Of a stretch of 58,115 nucleotides of DNA, positions 31,783-45,671 are shown in pieces. Where the stretch lies: NCBI GenBank assembly GCA_003254885.1, contig QANT01002218.1:1-58115 (forward strand), given 5' to 3'. Numbering within the stretch: the first letter of the stretch is position 1; each line of letters begins with the position of its first letter. The notes beneath the pieces are model-generated. The model was not told where the DNA came from. It worked only from the letters and a program-made list of their open reading frames with translations, and made no database searches. This DNA is from Purshia tridentata (taxonomy: Eukaryota > Streptophyta > Magnoliopsida > Rosales > Rosaceae). Made by a program: the position numbers and the translations under genes.

Positions 31783-32307
31783 GAAGTACTTGTGATAGTT
31801 TTACGTGTAAGTATAACTCATATTTCCTTAGAACACTGTCATTAAAATTTTGAAACCTATGAGATCATGGTTATATTAGATAATACGCCTAAACCTCAGC
31901 CAGTACTTGTGAAATTTACCATTTTACTTACTGTCACCCAATTTGTCCATGGAATGTTTTTCACTATCTTTTGGTTTGAATTAAATTTACGTGCTTTGAT
32001 TTTTAATAAAAAAATTTATATCCTTTTAATAAGAAGCAATCAGCTAAAGAATGGCTACGTATACTCCCAAACTTGCCAGTCATCTTGTTCCTGGGACTTT
32101 GGAGCCTTTTGCAAAACTTCATGATTGGATCACTTGACCCGGTTTTTAAGTTAGAAATCTCATCGTGGCCGTTGCTTGAAACCAACGGTTAGGATGACCT
32201 TATGCGCACCTTATACGTATTATTGTCATGGGCTTCTTGCATTCCAGGAGTCCAAACCCTCAGTGAAATAATAGGAAAAATGAAAACCCTAATTACTAAC
32301 CCTTAGA

Positions 32308-32478
32308 ATGAAGGTGAAGAAGGACTCCCAAGTGAAAGTGCAGAAGCAAAAGCGGAAGGTGAAGAAGATTTCAGAACCACAACAAGAAGAGGAAGCAGAC
32401 TCTGATTCTGTTTAACTAATATATGTCAGATGGTGAAGGATCTGACTCGGAGGATTATTCATCAGTCAGAAGATGAAG
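32308..32478 (+). pseudogene. Fragment of a nucleolar-type Lys/Glu-rich protein gene
   Basis: An ATG at 32308 opens 35 codons rich in Lys then Glu/Asp (MKVKKDSQVKVQKQKRKVKK, then an acidic tail) and stops at 32415. Just downstream, in another frame, an ATG at 32428 gives SDGEGSDSEDYSSV before a stop. Together they look like the basic-then-acidic N-terminus of a ribosome-biogenesis protein, broken by a frameshift and cut off. An AACCCTAAT telo-box lies just upstream, as in real genes of this class. The acidic part reminds me of BOP1-like proteins, but that is only a guess; no downstream domain remains. Confidence 0.3.
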
Positions 32479-35400
32479 AGACCTATAGTTTTTTTTTTAA
32501 TTAGTTTATGTTCTGTTGGGTAGTGCATATGTAAAAAGTTTATTCAATCTCGGGCATCATATTTCTATCATAAACATGTTTTCAAATGCTTGAATTTGTC
32601 TCTGAAGTTATAGTATGTTGAGGCCCCTTCTAATTGGAACTTAATTAGATGCCCTAAGGAATTAAGGAATAAATGTGCAGAGTTGCCGTCCAAAATTCTA
32701 GTCAACCCCAGTATCGACCGTGCAATTCAAACTTTTGAAAACAAGAAAATAAAAAAAAAGCAACAAATAAAGAATTGCCAACAAAATGTGTAAATGCAGA
32801 CATTGATAAAAGCTAATATTACAGTGGTTATTCAATGCCGGTGCTGACTCGGTGATCGATCAGACTTTATTGCCATTAATTGATGAGACGAAAGGAAACA
32901 ACCTTTATTAATTAGGTCATACTGCACAATTGTGGATCTCATAACTTCATAAGTCGGATCAGAAATTTTCTCTGCTCTAAATATATTGTTAAATTGTTGA
33001 ATACGTGGATTTTTGTAGTTCAATTAATTAATATATTTGTTGCTTCTTGTACAAAGAAAAGAACCATACAAAATCTTAATTACCAGCTAGTGCGTGTACG
33101 GTCATATTTATGGAACTTTGAATACTTTTGCGGGTACGTTTGAAGACGTACACAGGAAATAAATATTGTCATTCAACTAATTTATTTGCAGGCTATAAAG
33201 GGTGTCCTTACAATTAATTGTAACTTTCTTTCTGGGTCTGAATAACAGTAGATGAAAATGAAATAACTATTTTTCATCCACATGTTCTGTACCATGTCAT
33301 GCCCAGTGAAAGACTGAAAGTGAATTGAGGACCAAAATTGGCAGCTAAGGGGGAACCAAGCAAATTCTGGCATGGACCCATTTTTATATTAGGTCCTTTA
33401 CTTTGTTGCAAATTAATACTTGGATTTGTGAAAATGACATATCTTGATAATGAAGTTGATGATTAAATAGTACCAATTAATTTGGTTAAATGAGTGGTTG
33501 AATTTGTGAAGTTTTACCTTCTTTTTTCTTTTTTCATGATGCGTTGTAATGGGTTGATGTAGGCTATGTAGCTCATGTCAATTCCAAGTGTTAATGCCAT
33601 TTTGTAGTGTATTGATGAAGAGTGATGATATATTAGAGTTGATACAATTATTGATCAACGATTTATGTTGAGTTTTTTTTTTTTTAGAGAAAGAGATGGA
33701 ACTTGAAAACATAATAAATAATTCTATGGTCATTTTAACTAAATTATTTAATAACAGCTGATATTAAGATATTGACATGTAAAAAGTGTTATGAATTTAA
33801 TTTTGTTCACTCGTTCAAAACAAATAAAAAGTTAAAAATACATAAATATGACGTTACACACATAACTAATAAATATTATAATCCATTATTTTTGCTCTTA
33901 TACGTTTAATTGTATAATACAGGAGTAGAATTACAAATTTCTAATAAAAATGAAATAACCTAAATCCAAATAATATCGACTGTAGTAGAATGTATATGTC
34001 AGCACGAGTCATCCCAACGTAAGCAGTGCATTTACTTCTTTTTTTTGGCCAGGCAGCATTAATTAGTGCATACTAAATGTTGGGCAAAGACAAAATTGTA
34101 GAGGAAAGAGAAAAGGGCTTAATTTCCATGGTATTTAATATTTATAAGCCTCTCTTCAGTCTTCACACAATTGCTCACAAAAAGAGAGTAAGAAATTGGG
34201 TGTTGAAAAATCCTAAGCCTAAAAAATTCCCGGAATTAAAGAGAAATGGGTGACCGATGATGTCATCAATTCGTAAGAAATATGAGGATGGACCCCACTA
34301 TGAGTATCAAAGGAGCGTAATACACGCATGCACATATCCTTTTATGATGAAGCATAGCCACAGTATTGAACTGCTTTGTCTGTATGGCAACGCCAATAAG
34401 CAATAAGCAGCCCCATTCCCCCTTATAATACAATTACTGCCTTGTACGTGTACCATACGAAAACAAAAGTAAATAAAAACAAAAGGCAACACACCACTCT
34501 CAAAATACTTATTCACAAGTATAGGCTTAAAATTAAATTAGAACCGTTCATTTTTTTAAATATTTATTTATAGACTTGGACGAATGAATGCCATCACTTG
34601 CTATGAAGCCCACATACATTGATTCAAGGCTGAAATTTAACTGTTGGTGGCAGTTTTTTTAAAGTCAACATTTGTGATGTGACGTGTGTTTGCCAAACCG
34701 AGCATGTGATCATTATTTTTGATTTCATACTGTAATATTCTTTGAGAAGTTAGGTTACGTTTGTCATTTCACTCCAATATTTAGACATGCTGATCGCGAA
34801 TTAATGAAATTTTCAATACTTTTCATCACACCGGCCACATGAGAAGCAAAATGTTCACTAACCCTAAACTTAGGGGTGTTAAGTGCGGCTCAAAAATAAT
34901 TGAGTGTTTTCGTCTTTAATAATAATAACCCACAAAATATGGAATGATGAGAAACTCACAAATTTTTTTATTTTTTATTTTTGAAATATGAAAAACCTAG
35001 TTTTAGCTAGAGAGCAATTTTTTGTTTGTATGTGAGTGTTGAGTGTTGGGTAAGCATGAGCAAATCCAATCATCAGCTTTCAGCAAGCACTAAGCAGCTT
35101 GCATCATCGATCTAGAGTAGTTCCGTGCATGCATCTTTCTTAATTGCTTGTATATATGGTGTATGTGCATTAATTTCTGGTATGAGTAGGACCCAACATT
35201 TTTCATAACTTAATTAATTACCCTAAACTAAGGGCATGTGTGGGCTGCCCCAATTGAAAAGTTTCTTTGGATATCTTTAGGAATTGGCATATATATAACT
35301 ATATATGCACATGTGGGGTTGGATGTGGGACATCGTGTGCAATAAGCATTTCTTCGCTATTCTTTTATGAGGGAATGACTTAATTTGGGTTTCATGCATG

Positions 35401-37373
35401 TCTCTTAATTAAGTCTTTGGAAGATTTTTAATTCCTCTTCTTAATTTTAATCCAAAATGATGAAAGACGTACAAAAACAGAATAAACATCAAACTATACT
35501 TGGTATATATGTCTTGCCGTCTTCAGTGGAAAAATGACAAATGTTATGCTCTTAAAGCCAATTAATTAAGCAAGCATGCTCTTATTTTCTTTGCGTGGGT
35601 TAATTTCTTTGTATAGAGTGCCTCATTGCATGTATATATATGTTATTTTCACCTTTATTCATTGTGAATTGTGATTTAATCTTTTTACTTTTCATTGGGT
35701 AATGTCCATAATATTAATGTTTCGTTATTGAGATCGATAAACGTTGAAAGGGGACGGAATCATAATCGTAATGAAATTATTCAAATTAATGTAATTGATC
35801 ATAATAAATATGGGTTTGAATTAATGGTACTATTACGAATCCGTATATAACATGACTGCGAATACTTGTCAAACATTAGTAACTCAAATTTTAGAAAATA
35901 AACATGTTTAATTACTAATAAATAAAAATGGCCAAAAAATTTTACTATTATGTAAAGAAAATGATAGACTTTTAATTTTTACCTTTTATAATATATATGG
36001 CATGAATCTTTGAATCATTATATAAATAGAGATTCTTCGAGCTTTATGGTTTTGCTATAGTCAAGTTTTAATGAACTTTTCTTTCTCCAAATATTTTAAG
36101 GTTTAAATTTAACATCTCAAAATGCGATCTAAATATCAATCTAGAATATTTTCATATTTTGAAGTCTATCATATGGGATGTCTCAAGGTCCACCTTACCA
36201 TGCTCCAAGGTTCATTTTGAAGGTCTCAAAGCCCACTTTGAAATTCCTGATCAAGATCCACCTTATTTATATATGAAATGTCAAATATAATTACATTTTT
36301 TAGACAATTTTAATAATAGATTTAAGTATGGTAAATTGTAAATAACCTTAATTCCAATTGGTTCCAATTTGTATTCTATGGATCTCTTTCTTCTAACCAA
36401 TCCGTGCTTATCTGCGTGTAGTCCTCTTAATTTTAACAAAATCAACTGCAAAACATGTTGTTGGACGTTAATTAGTTGCCAAATGAAATTTGTGCAACAA
36501 TGTTTGGCAAAAAAATTATAAAAAAAAATTTGTGCAACAATCACTATTGATGTTTTTTAGATTCGTACTTGGCTTGTCCAACTTAAGCAGTTAATTAAAC
36601 TGTACAACGTCAAACAAATTAAAGATGCCTAACTAGCTTTGTATTATTAACATTATAATAATTCAGCCTTACATAATCTGAAAAGGCACCATGTTTTTCT
36701 CTGATGACCCACCAAGAATACAACACTAGCTAGCTAACTATCCGTATAAATATCGTGTCTTTTTTCTTCGAAAATTTATAATATAATCTTGCCCTTTTTA
36801 GGGTCAAAAGTAACAATTAAATTATTAATGGCATGTGGGACAAGACAGCATAATTTTATATTAGCATCTAAATTATATAAATATATGCCTGAAATTCCCC
36901 ATAACTGTAAAATAAAAGCAATTAATCGACTGTCTTTTAAACGACAATGATAAGATGAATTTTTTTTGAATATATAAATGAATTTTTGATACGTCCAATA
37001 AATTATTTAAATTAAAAATTGAACAATAAAACCTCTCGAAGTACTGTTTGACTAAAACATCTTACCTCGTATAATATGAATATGACATTAAAGAAAACTC
37101 CTTGATATTGGTCTGTAACAATATATATTACAGTTTGTCATAAATAAACTAAGCTAATACCTACAGTGTACGTTAGATGTCATCATCTAACCGACCAGTT
37201 TCTATATATACCTGTAAAATACCTCGGTGTTTGTCTTTTTCTTTTTCTTCTTCCTGTATTGGACCGTTGGACGTTGCAATTAATACTATTACTAGCATGT
37301 ATGATTGTATGGTCATATATCCCACAACGACAAAAAAAGAAAGCAAAAAGTCACATCTATGATCTTTCTAATT

Positions 37374-39087
37374 CTATGACCTTTGGGAGTAGAATTTTCG
37401 TGTTCGTGCATATAGCAAAAAAGCCAGGAAGGTCCCAAGAAAACAAAGAGAACCCCAGATAATGAAAGTGGTTCTGTAGCATGCCATTCCCATGCATCCA
37501 CCACCTCCATTTCCTTCCTTGCGGTAAACAAGAGCAGACAAGTAGCCGAACACAAACGACCCTATTGAAATATTGGCCACCACCACGTTGTGGTTCACTG
37601 AGAAGTTCTTTGTCCCAAACAGCTCTGCGGTCACAGACACTGCAATGGAACTAATTGCTCCAGTGCACACTCCGATAATGGCCGTGCTGATGTGGAGGGG
37701 GAGACTTGCTGGGTTCAGAAGCAAGAAGAAAGCTGCTGCTATTGGAGCCACTAATGTCACTATTAAAGCCGGTCTTGAAATCATGTACTTACTCCTGAAA
37801 TATATATTAATTTGTAAGGAAAAAGTTAGTACCCAAATAAATCTAAAGTAATATATTTACAAAAAAAATGAGAGAGAGAGATCGATGGCCTGGTTACCTG
37901 GAGAAGAAATAGTCGAGAAGAGAAGGCATGAGACGACCAAAGAACCCAAACGAAGAAGATAAAGAGACCAGAGAAGAAGTCCTGGACGAGCCACGAGACT
38001 CAGCTATCTGTCCCAAGTTGTTCAAAAACACAAGCCCAAGTGTTGCACTGAACAAATACACAATGAAATACAACCAAAAGTCCATCCTTTTCACCATCAA
38101 CTTCACTCCAATCTCCTCTCTAACACCAACCTCATGATGATCAGATTGATCTTCTCCCTCTAATTCTCTACCATCAAATTGATCTTCTCCCTCTTTCACA
38201 ACCCCATCATCTCTTCTCGCCGTGCCATTATTGTAATTGTTCTCATCCATGGTGAAACTGTACACCCTTCTCTCTCTGTTTATATTCCATTTTTTAAATA
38301 AATTTTCTCTCATTTTTTCAATAATTGGGATGGCCAATGGGGACAACAGCAACACTCCGGTGCCTATGACATTATGGTACGGCGACAACGCACTAGATAC
38401 CGACCCCAAACTGGTGATGACGGCGTAGATTCCGGTGACTATCGTGATCACGAACATTAAAACAAACCCCATTTTCATGTTCCTTGGCCGAATCCCAAAG
38501 TCAATGTCTCGAACCAACGGTGAAACCACGAGGCATACCGCCAGAGGCAAGAGAGAGTTCAAAAGAAGATAGGCCTTGGCTCGTCTACTTGGCGAGGACG
38601 AAACCGCACAACTCACAATGTCTGTGTAGATCTTGGCGCTCAGACCCTGATAGCTCGTCGTCAGCCCCACCGCGACTTGCTGGTGAGACGGGAAGTTTCG
38701 GATGCTGACCACGTAGCAGACCGTGTTGATCCAGCAGATGCTGTTGCCCGCCAAAACGGTGAGTACGAACAGCTGCCAGTACGTGGGGGAGGGCAGTTGG
38801 TTTGTTATGAAGAGGAATTGGAAGCCGTAGCCGACCAAACCGAGGAGAGAGCCGATCATGAGGACAAGCCAGAGAGGGAGGTATATGGCGGCGACGCCGG
38901 AGAACCAGCCGAGGAGTTTTCCGGCGTCGGAGGCGAAGGCGAGGTTGTTGAGTTGGAGTTGGGACATGGAGAGGAGGGTCTTGAGTTGAGAGGAGTAGGC
39001 GGGGAAGTTGGTGTTGGTGCCGTTGATGGATTGGAGCCAGATGATGCCCACCAGACTCAGCCATTGGAGAGCTGTGGAGGAAGGCAT
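37374..39087 (-). CDS. Nodulin-like MFS transporter (NFD4-like)
   Basis: Integral membrane protein with an N-terminal Nodulin-like domain and a C-terminal MFS-type half, of the group annotated NUCLEAR FUSION DEFECTIVE 4-like. Minus-strand exons are 39087-37898 and 37794-37374, giving 536 residues with one phase-2 intron. The N-terminus (RWLSLVG-type, here LQWLSLVGIIWLQSINGTNTNFPAYSSQLK) is typical. About twelve hydrophobic segments can be seen. A charged, acidic cytosolic loop (about residues 265-335, DGVVKEGEDQFDGRELEGED) separates the halves. The second half starts MDFWLYF and holds LGQIAES and the closing FLLYARTRKFY. The substrate is unknown for most members. It may correspond to Arabidopsis At2g30300. 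Long frames on the other strand are shadows of this GC-rich coding sequence. Confidence 0.93.
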
Positions 39088-39176
39088 GATGAGAGAGAAA
39101 GTGTGAGGGGTGGAATTGTAATTCTGGGGAGTGAGTGATTGAGTGAGTGTGTGGTAGATGGTGGAGAGAGGATGGG

Positions 39177-39186
39177 GTTTATAAAG
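39177..39186 (-). promoter_or_regulatory. TATA box of the NFD4-like gene
   Basis: On the minus strand this reads CTTTATAAAC, about 95 bp upstream of the ATG at 39087. Position and sequence fit a plant TATA box; no other candidate lies closer. Confidence 0.55.
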
Positions 39187-42100
39187 CGTGGGGTAACTGT
39201 ATGATTGTTAGGCTTGAAAATTAGGGGGTAGGAGGAGGAGAAGGAGAGTTTGGGTGTGTTAGTGTGAAAAGAGTGTAAGCAAGAGTCAGAAATGCTGGCA
39301 AACTATAATAAGGACCGCACACACCAAGTTTGTATCTGATTTTGTGATTTTGAGGATCAGTTAATTAAATACATTTCTATCGATCTTCTTAAATAAAAAC
39401 ACCTTAGGAAATATATAAGTCAAACATTTATTTATTTCCATTATGTGTCTCTTGTAGAAGATGAATGTTGCAGAATTTGATGATTAATTATTCTATTGGG
39501 CTGGGTTAACTCCTACTATAAAGTTTACCAACTTAATTATAGCCTTCATTGATATAATTAATAAATAACCACTACAGTACTTACTGAAATACAGAAATAG
39601 TCAACTAATCAAAGCATACCAAAATCAATCCATAATTAAAGGTTATCGAGAAATGACTTAGGCATGATGTAAAATTTGACAGTCTTCTTGATTTTCCTTT
39701 GACGGACCTTTGCTTTATCTTCTCTTGACGACAACATCTCCATGATTCTTTGTTGATAGCTCAAAATCATCTCCTCGATTCAACCGAGTATATATATAAT
39801 ATTATATTGTTTCTCAAATCTAGTAATTTCTTTTTGTATCTTTCAAAGTCATGTAGAAAGCAGATACTGCAGACGTACAATAAAAGGAAAGAGAATTTTT
39901 GTTAAAATAGATTTCAACTTTCATCCAATCATGAGACAACACATGGCGCAGGTGTGACTGACTTGGTTGAGTTACTCTTAATCCCCCATTAAGTAAACCC
40001 TAATTTGTCTAATTTCATCATAATTAAAGCAATTTGGGGAATTTTCGTTTTCCTCTGGGATTTGGCAGGGCGGGTAAAAAAATCAAGCTGGATGAAATTT
40101 TTTCTCATCTTTGTAGTGGTTGTGATGATACTATGTGGTTTTCTATAGACCACCACATTTTACAATCAATGATTTTTAAGTGGGACGGATAATTAGTGTG
40201 ATGGTCTGTTAACTTAGCACTTACATATATAGGTACCGTAGTTTTATTGGCATACAATTTGACAAAATAGCGTTGTTTTGATATTTAATCTAATTAATAA
40301 TTCATATTTTTTAAAAATATTTTCTTATATATATACATGTACGATAAGAATGATGTAACGCCAAATCATATGACATGCACTGACAGATAGAGAGAGATGG
40401 ATAGAGATCGACTTGTTAATTTGATGCTTTTCCGCTTGGTCGTTGTTGGAGTTGATTTTTGGGGTGGGGCCCGTGGGGGTAATTAAATAGGTGTAGTTAA
40501 ATATTGAACACGTGGACCGCGGCTGATGGAGATCGATCGTGTGGCTTTAGAATAAGCCGTGTACGTGTCAATTGATCAGATTGTCGACCTTGAAAGGCAA
40601 TGTGCGTCTGCTATGAGGTGATCAATGAATTAGCAAGGAATGTAAATAGCTATTAGCTAGGTCATCTCAATTCCCAACCCATCGATCAGCTACAAGATTC
40701 CATAGTGCCACTGCCATACATCCTCATACTCGATCTGGGACCATCGATCTACTAATTAAGAGACCCATGTTATTTATGTATGTGGGCCATATATATATCC
40801 TTGTCCTCATGCATATATGACATCATCCATGAGACCATGTAGGCCAGCCACCTCAAAATTTCAAACCATCGATCTCAAGAAATGGCATCATGGCAATGGC
40901 CTATATATGTTGATGTGGAAATCTAGTTACAACTTACAACTTACATTTATGTAGGAAATTAAAGAAGAAGAATGTTGAGGATTATGGCAATGACATGCAT
41001 GCGACAGCTGAAAACCCTTTCCATACTTGGAAGTAATTGTGAACTACGAGAAACTGTCTCATATATTACTATTGCGTTTGCCATTTTGATAATTAAAGAT
41101 TTTTTAGGACAGTTAATACCTAACTTCTCCATGGCCTTTCTTAAATTTATCTACTTAATTTTTTAGGTGGGATAGGTAGTCATATATATAATAATTTATA
41201 TTCGTTACATACTATTTATTATGTAATGATAAAATAATTGTAAAAGGTGGATATGAATGTGTATAAGTTTCACGCCTAACTAATAGTCATTGACAGTATT
41301 GTTTACGTCTTATTAGTAAGTGTTTATTTGTGAATCGTCATTTAGTAATTAGTTAAAGTCTTGATTAGCAAGGTATGTACGGAAGCTTCTCCTACCTCAT
41401 AGGCATTTTAATTTGCTCAGGCAGAGGTAATATAGGTTTTTATTTTGGCAAAATAACCGTCGGCAATGGTACTCCAATTATTACTCGATAGCATATAGGT
41501 GGAATTAATACCGTATATATTATATATGGTGCATACTGCATACTCATTATTAAGTGCTTTAATGTCCTTCATAATTGTGTGTAGGCCGGATGGTAGGACC
41601 TCATTTACATCTCAGCCAGTGGTAGTTCCACGAACTAACTACTTTTACTAGCTACTCATGAATTCATTTATCAGTACTACCATGCATAATTAAATATGAG
41701 ACAAACAATCCTCAATCAAGCTAATTAACTTACAGATCAAATATCAGACTAATTGACCAAAGGAAGATTTATAAGCGTTCTGATTACATTACTAATCACA
41801 TGTTCGAACACTAGCTCACTATAGAAGTACAAATGCTCGTAAAAATATTTACTATAATAAACAACGATTCCAATTGTTTGGTTATCATATATTAAAATTT
41901 ATACATAAATTCTTTGTTGAGTCTGAAGCATTAGTTTGTTTGCTACTTATGTAGTTCAGCCCGCTTCGATTCATTGACCCTGGTGTAGATGGATGGGCCT
42001 TGTACTTACCTTTGAGTAATCAGATTGGCTGGGCCTAGGCAAAAGAACTGACGGTTCGGTCCGGCCCGGCCCGGCCCTGTCCAATATCGATTCTTATTTC

Positions 42101-42242
42101 GTACCATAGAATCTCAGACGCTGGTACGCAGCAAAAGCTTATACCGTGATACGGAATCCCAGTATGCGCCTCGTCTGACCGTCTCTCTAGTCCTTCGTCA
42201 ATTTCTTGGCTCCGCTCAAACCCTAATTAACTCTAGTCCTTG
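39187..42242. other. Intergenic spacer NFD4-like - RDM4
   Basis: Three kilobases of AT-rich DNA without a supported gene. Near 40440-40560 is a GC-richer patch with CACGTG (ACACGTGGAC) and paired GATCGATC words. Near 42055-42080 CGGCCCGGCCCGGCC is a short repeat in the RDM4 promoter, and an AAACCCTAA telo-box sits at about 42218-42226. Confidence 0.5.
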
Positions 42243-45078
42243 ATGGCCGTGGTCGGCGAAAGCTCTTCGGCTCTGCCTAATCCCCCGGAAGAGAAGCCAG
42301 TGATCGTTAGGGTTAAACGCAAAGCCTTCCAGTCTCGAGTCGACGCTTTCTGTGAGAACCTCTTTCTGTCCAAGTTTCTCTTATGCATTTGGTTGCCGAA
42401 ACCTGCTCCAATTTATGAAAAGAAAAACCTGAAATTGCTTACTAATTTGGGAACATTGTGTAATGTAGGGCTTGAAATCAATGAGAGGCCGCTGAAGCGT
42501 CCGGTTTTGGAATTCGAGAATCTGTCAATCTCTGATTCATCTGGAAAGGGTAATGAACGTTGCTTATGTTCCTCTGGCATTGTCTTTTATGGAGATGCAT
42601 GTTTTTATCTGTGTACTAAAGTCAGTAAATATAATGAGTTTGGACCAATACAACCATTTTATTTCTCTTTGAGATAGGTGTTCCGTGATTTCATGAGTAG
42701 AGGGGAAGTCTTAGAACCACAACAAAATGTTGGTGTTGATTTCTTATATTTTATAATGCAGCAGAAGAATTGAAGACCAAGAAGGTTTTTGTACAGCACG
42801 TAGAGACACTTAGCAGCTTTGACACCACCGTTGATATTTTGAAATCCTTTGTGGTGAGTATGGCAGTCTGTCCATCTGTTAATTTTGTTCTGTAACTATT
42901 CTTGTCATGTAAACTGTGTTTGGGAATGCCGTGTAAAAACATCTCATTGTTTTAAGGCTTTGTTTTCGCTCCCCACGTCACCCCTGCTCTTGCTCAGTAA
43001 AGCTTTGTCATTCCCTTTGCAAGTTGCTGTCTGGGGTTCTCATGTTATCTACTACTAAAAAGTCGCTGAGATTGTCTCATTGTTTCTTTTAGGACCCTAA
43101 TTCTGATGATGTGTTTGAACATAAAATAAAGAGTGAAGAGCGCAGACACACTTTGAAAAAGGAGAATGTAAGCTCTGTCTCTGCCTTCTGGTCTTAACCA
43201 TGTGTGCCTTAATGGAACTTTTGATTTATTTACCGTCTCCAAGATGATAGCAGCTTATACTTTCTTCCCCATGATGATAGCAGAAACAAGATCAGCTTTT
43301 GTCTAAAGCCAGACAGAGTCAGGAGGTACGTGACATAGTGTTATTTACTCTTGTTGATTAACTCTTAAGTCATGGATTTGTTCTTTCATCTCTTGGAGAG
43401 ATAATGATGCATTAAATTTTTCTCATGCTCCAAGTTTAATTTTTCAGTTCTCACACACCCATTGTCATGTGCTCCATTTTGTTTTTTGGTTCACTGTTTG
43501 TTCTTAGTTCAGTCTTTTGCTCGTTAATAATCATTTTCAGACAGTAAGTTGCAAATATGTTTCAAATTCAATGCTAGTTTCTATTTCAAAATTTATTAAC
43601 TTATCTTGGCCACCGTCATTGAATTATTTCTAATAAATTAAAAGATTCGTGTATTTCTGAACTTTATTTATGAAAGCTTCAAATCTCCCTTCCCATAAAG
43701 TTTTATAAACCTATGTTAGATAACTTTTACGTCAATTGCCCAACTTCCTAATGTATTGTACAATAAGTTAGATTGATATTTTGAGTCATTTGTTCTAACC
43801 TGATACATTGAGATAAGAACTAAAAACCACATGCTACCACTCTTTGATAATGTTTTAGTATAGGAAACAGGTCTTTAATGGTAGATAATCACTTGGTGAA
43901 ATTTGATATGTCATTTCTTCTTGGCCACTCTCTCATTTTGAGTCCCTTCCATTAGGTTGCAGCAAAAAATGCACGTTTTGAGCAAATATGGAGGAGCAGA
44001 AAAGGAAACAAAGAAACATCTCATGAGAAATTACAGGAAATGTGTCATTTCTATGATGTTATCCGTGTAGATTTTGAGGAAAGATCTAATGAGTTGCACC
44101 AACAGGAGTAAGTTCTGTGATCATGAAATTCTCTTGCCCTTTTGTATTTCCTAGAGTTTAGTTGAAAATGGCATTCCCTATTCGTAAATGCAGAGAGATG
44201 TCGTTGGAGGACCAGAGGATTTTGAATAGTTACTTGCCTCTTCTGAGAGAGTTCATCCCAAGTGCTGCTTCGGAGATTGAATCAGATTTATGTGCTCACA
44301 CCTCCAAACAAGGTTGTTTTACAAAGTTCACAGTGTGTCACCGCCCATTACTATTTATGAGGTAGAAGAATAGGATTGCTTTGAGTTGTCCTTGGTTCAC
44401 ACCTGCAGTTGCTGCTTGTGGAGTTGTATATCATTTTCTGCCTTTTCCTGAATACTAGTGGAAAATACTGTTTGATGGGTTCCTCTTATGTGTTGTGTAG
44501 CATCTGAAGATGAGTATGTATATGACTTCTATGCTGTGAAGGATGAAATGGATATAGCTGATGAAAGTTCTTTAAACCCGTTTCCCTTGTATGTATATTG
44601 TGTATTGTTTTTGTTAAGGTTCCACCTTATTTTCTTGCTCAAACTGATTATCTTTGGTTCAGGGTACAAGTTGAAGATGAGGAATTCTATGATGGACCTA
44701 ATGAATCTGAATATGGAAGTGATGATTCAAATGGTGATAATACTTAATCTTTTGATTTATACCCCTTTTTAAAAATTTCCTTTTTAAAATTTTAACTTTT
44801 CTTGGTGGTTTCCAGCTGAAAATAATCCGCTAAATGAGTATCCGGATGAGATATCTGAAGAGGAAGAAGAGGAATCAGAGAGTGATGCATCTGCTACTGA
44901 ATCAGAGGAAACTGAGAGTGCCAGCGACAGATCTTCAGAACCCAAGGATTTAGATCACAATGGCTATTCAGAAGATGCATATGAAGATGTTCTTTCTGTT
45001 GATCATCCTGATGGTGGTGGGGATGATTTTGATTATGTTGGTGATTATGATGAAGAGTGGAGATGGTCTTATAGGTGA
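42243..45078 (+). CDS. RDM4: RDM4/DMS4, Iwr1-type RNA polymerase factor
   Basis: Iwr1-family protein. Yeast Iwr1 brings assembled RNA polymerase II into the nucleus; plant RDM4/DMS4 also binds Pol V and is needed for RNA-directed DNA methylation and normal development. Exons are 42243-42351, 42469-42549, 42762-42853, 43093-43167, 43284-43325, 43956-44107, 44194-44312, 44501-44588, 44663-44733 and 44816-45078, giving 363 residues. Conserved parts are the N-terminal KPVIVRVKRKA and DAFWLEINERPLKRP, the Iwr1 core EYVYDFYAV, and the long acidic tail (SEEEEEESESDASATES). The protein ends DEEWRWSYR. An alternative acceptor three bases upstream of 43284 would add one Gln. Likely counterpart of Arabidopsis At2g30280. 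Confidence 0.94.
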
Positions 45079-45671
45079 ACTTTGGCTTTTCTGTATTTGG
45101 TTTCTTCTTTTTAAGAGGAGAACGTTAGATCCTTGTACGCTGGTGGTTAGTGCTCCTGAACAAGCAAATCATTGTCGGAAGTTTATGATGGCTTAGATGT
45201 GTGAATTTGAACTTTTTGTACATCCTTATGCTTTTAACATGCCCAATGGATCTAGTAGTAGGGCGATTGAGAACCTTCCTTCTGTCATTTTGAGGTTGGT
45301 CTTCACTTCTAGTTTAACCCTCTGTGACGCCAATGGGTTTCCATTTTTTTTTTCCTTTGGGGTCTGAATGGTTTTTCCACTTGGTTCTCTAACAAGGATA
45401 AAGATTCGATTCTTTTAACCGAAAAGAAAAAATAACATATGGAAATGCTACTAAGGTAATTAAATAAATCAATATTTTGTGTGTGGATATTTTTAAGAAT
45501 TAAGTGAATGAAAGTAAAATCGATCGGTGTGACGAGCAGTGATCTTGTAATAGAATTAGAAATTGCACGCAGAGTACCGTGAAATGAATATATCTACAAA
45601 TATCAAATGAAGGCCATGGTTTGCCTCTCTAGTCTCTATTCTACTCAACTCCCAAAATTACCTCGTGTAAA
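45079..45671. other. Spacer RDM4 - PPR gene
   Basis: About 590 bp holding the RDM4 3'UTR and the PPR promoter and leader. An ATG at 45616 starts a frame that overlaps the PPR start and is discussed as a finding. No clear TATA box. Confidence 0.5.

Larger units (their letters stand above)
31224..37373. other. Gene-poor spacer, 6 kb
   Basis: Holds the probable 3'UTR of the pseudouridine synthase, the N artefact at 31711, the broken gene fragment at 32308-32478 and long AT-rich stretches. I looked for known miRNA sequences, tRNA boxes, LTR ends and transposase motifs and saw none. The scattered frames of 60-90 codons have no family features. Confidence 0.5.

Noticed and set aside
38585-39138. 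Frames of 150-160 codons on both strands opposite or beside the NFD4-like gene
   Set aside because: They are shadows of the GC-rich coding exon. Their translations are low in family features and rich in residues expected from antisense reading, whereas the minus-strand frame has a full nodulin-like domain.
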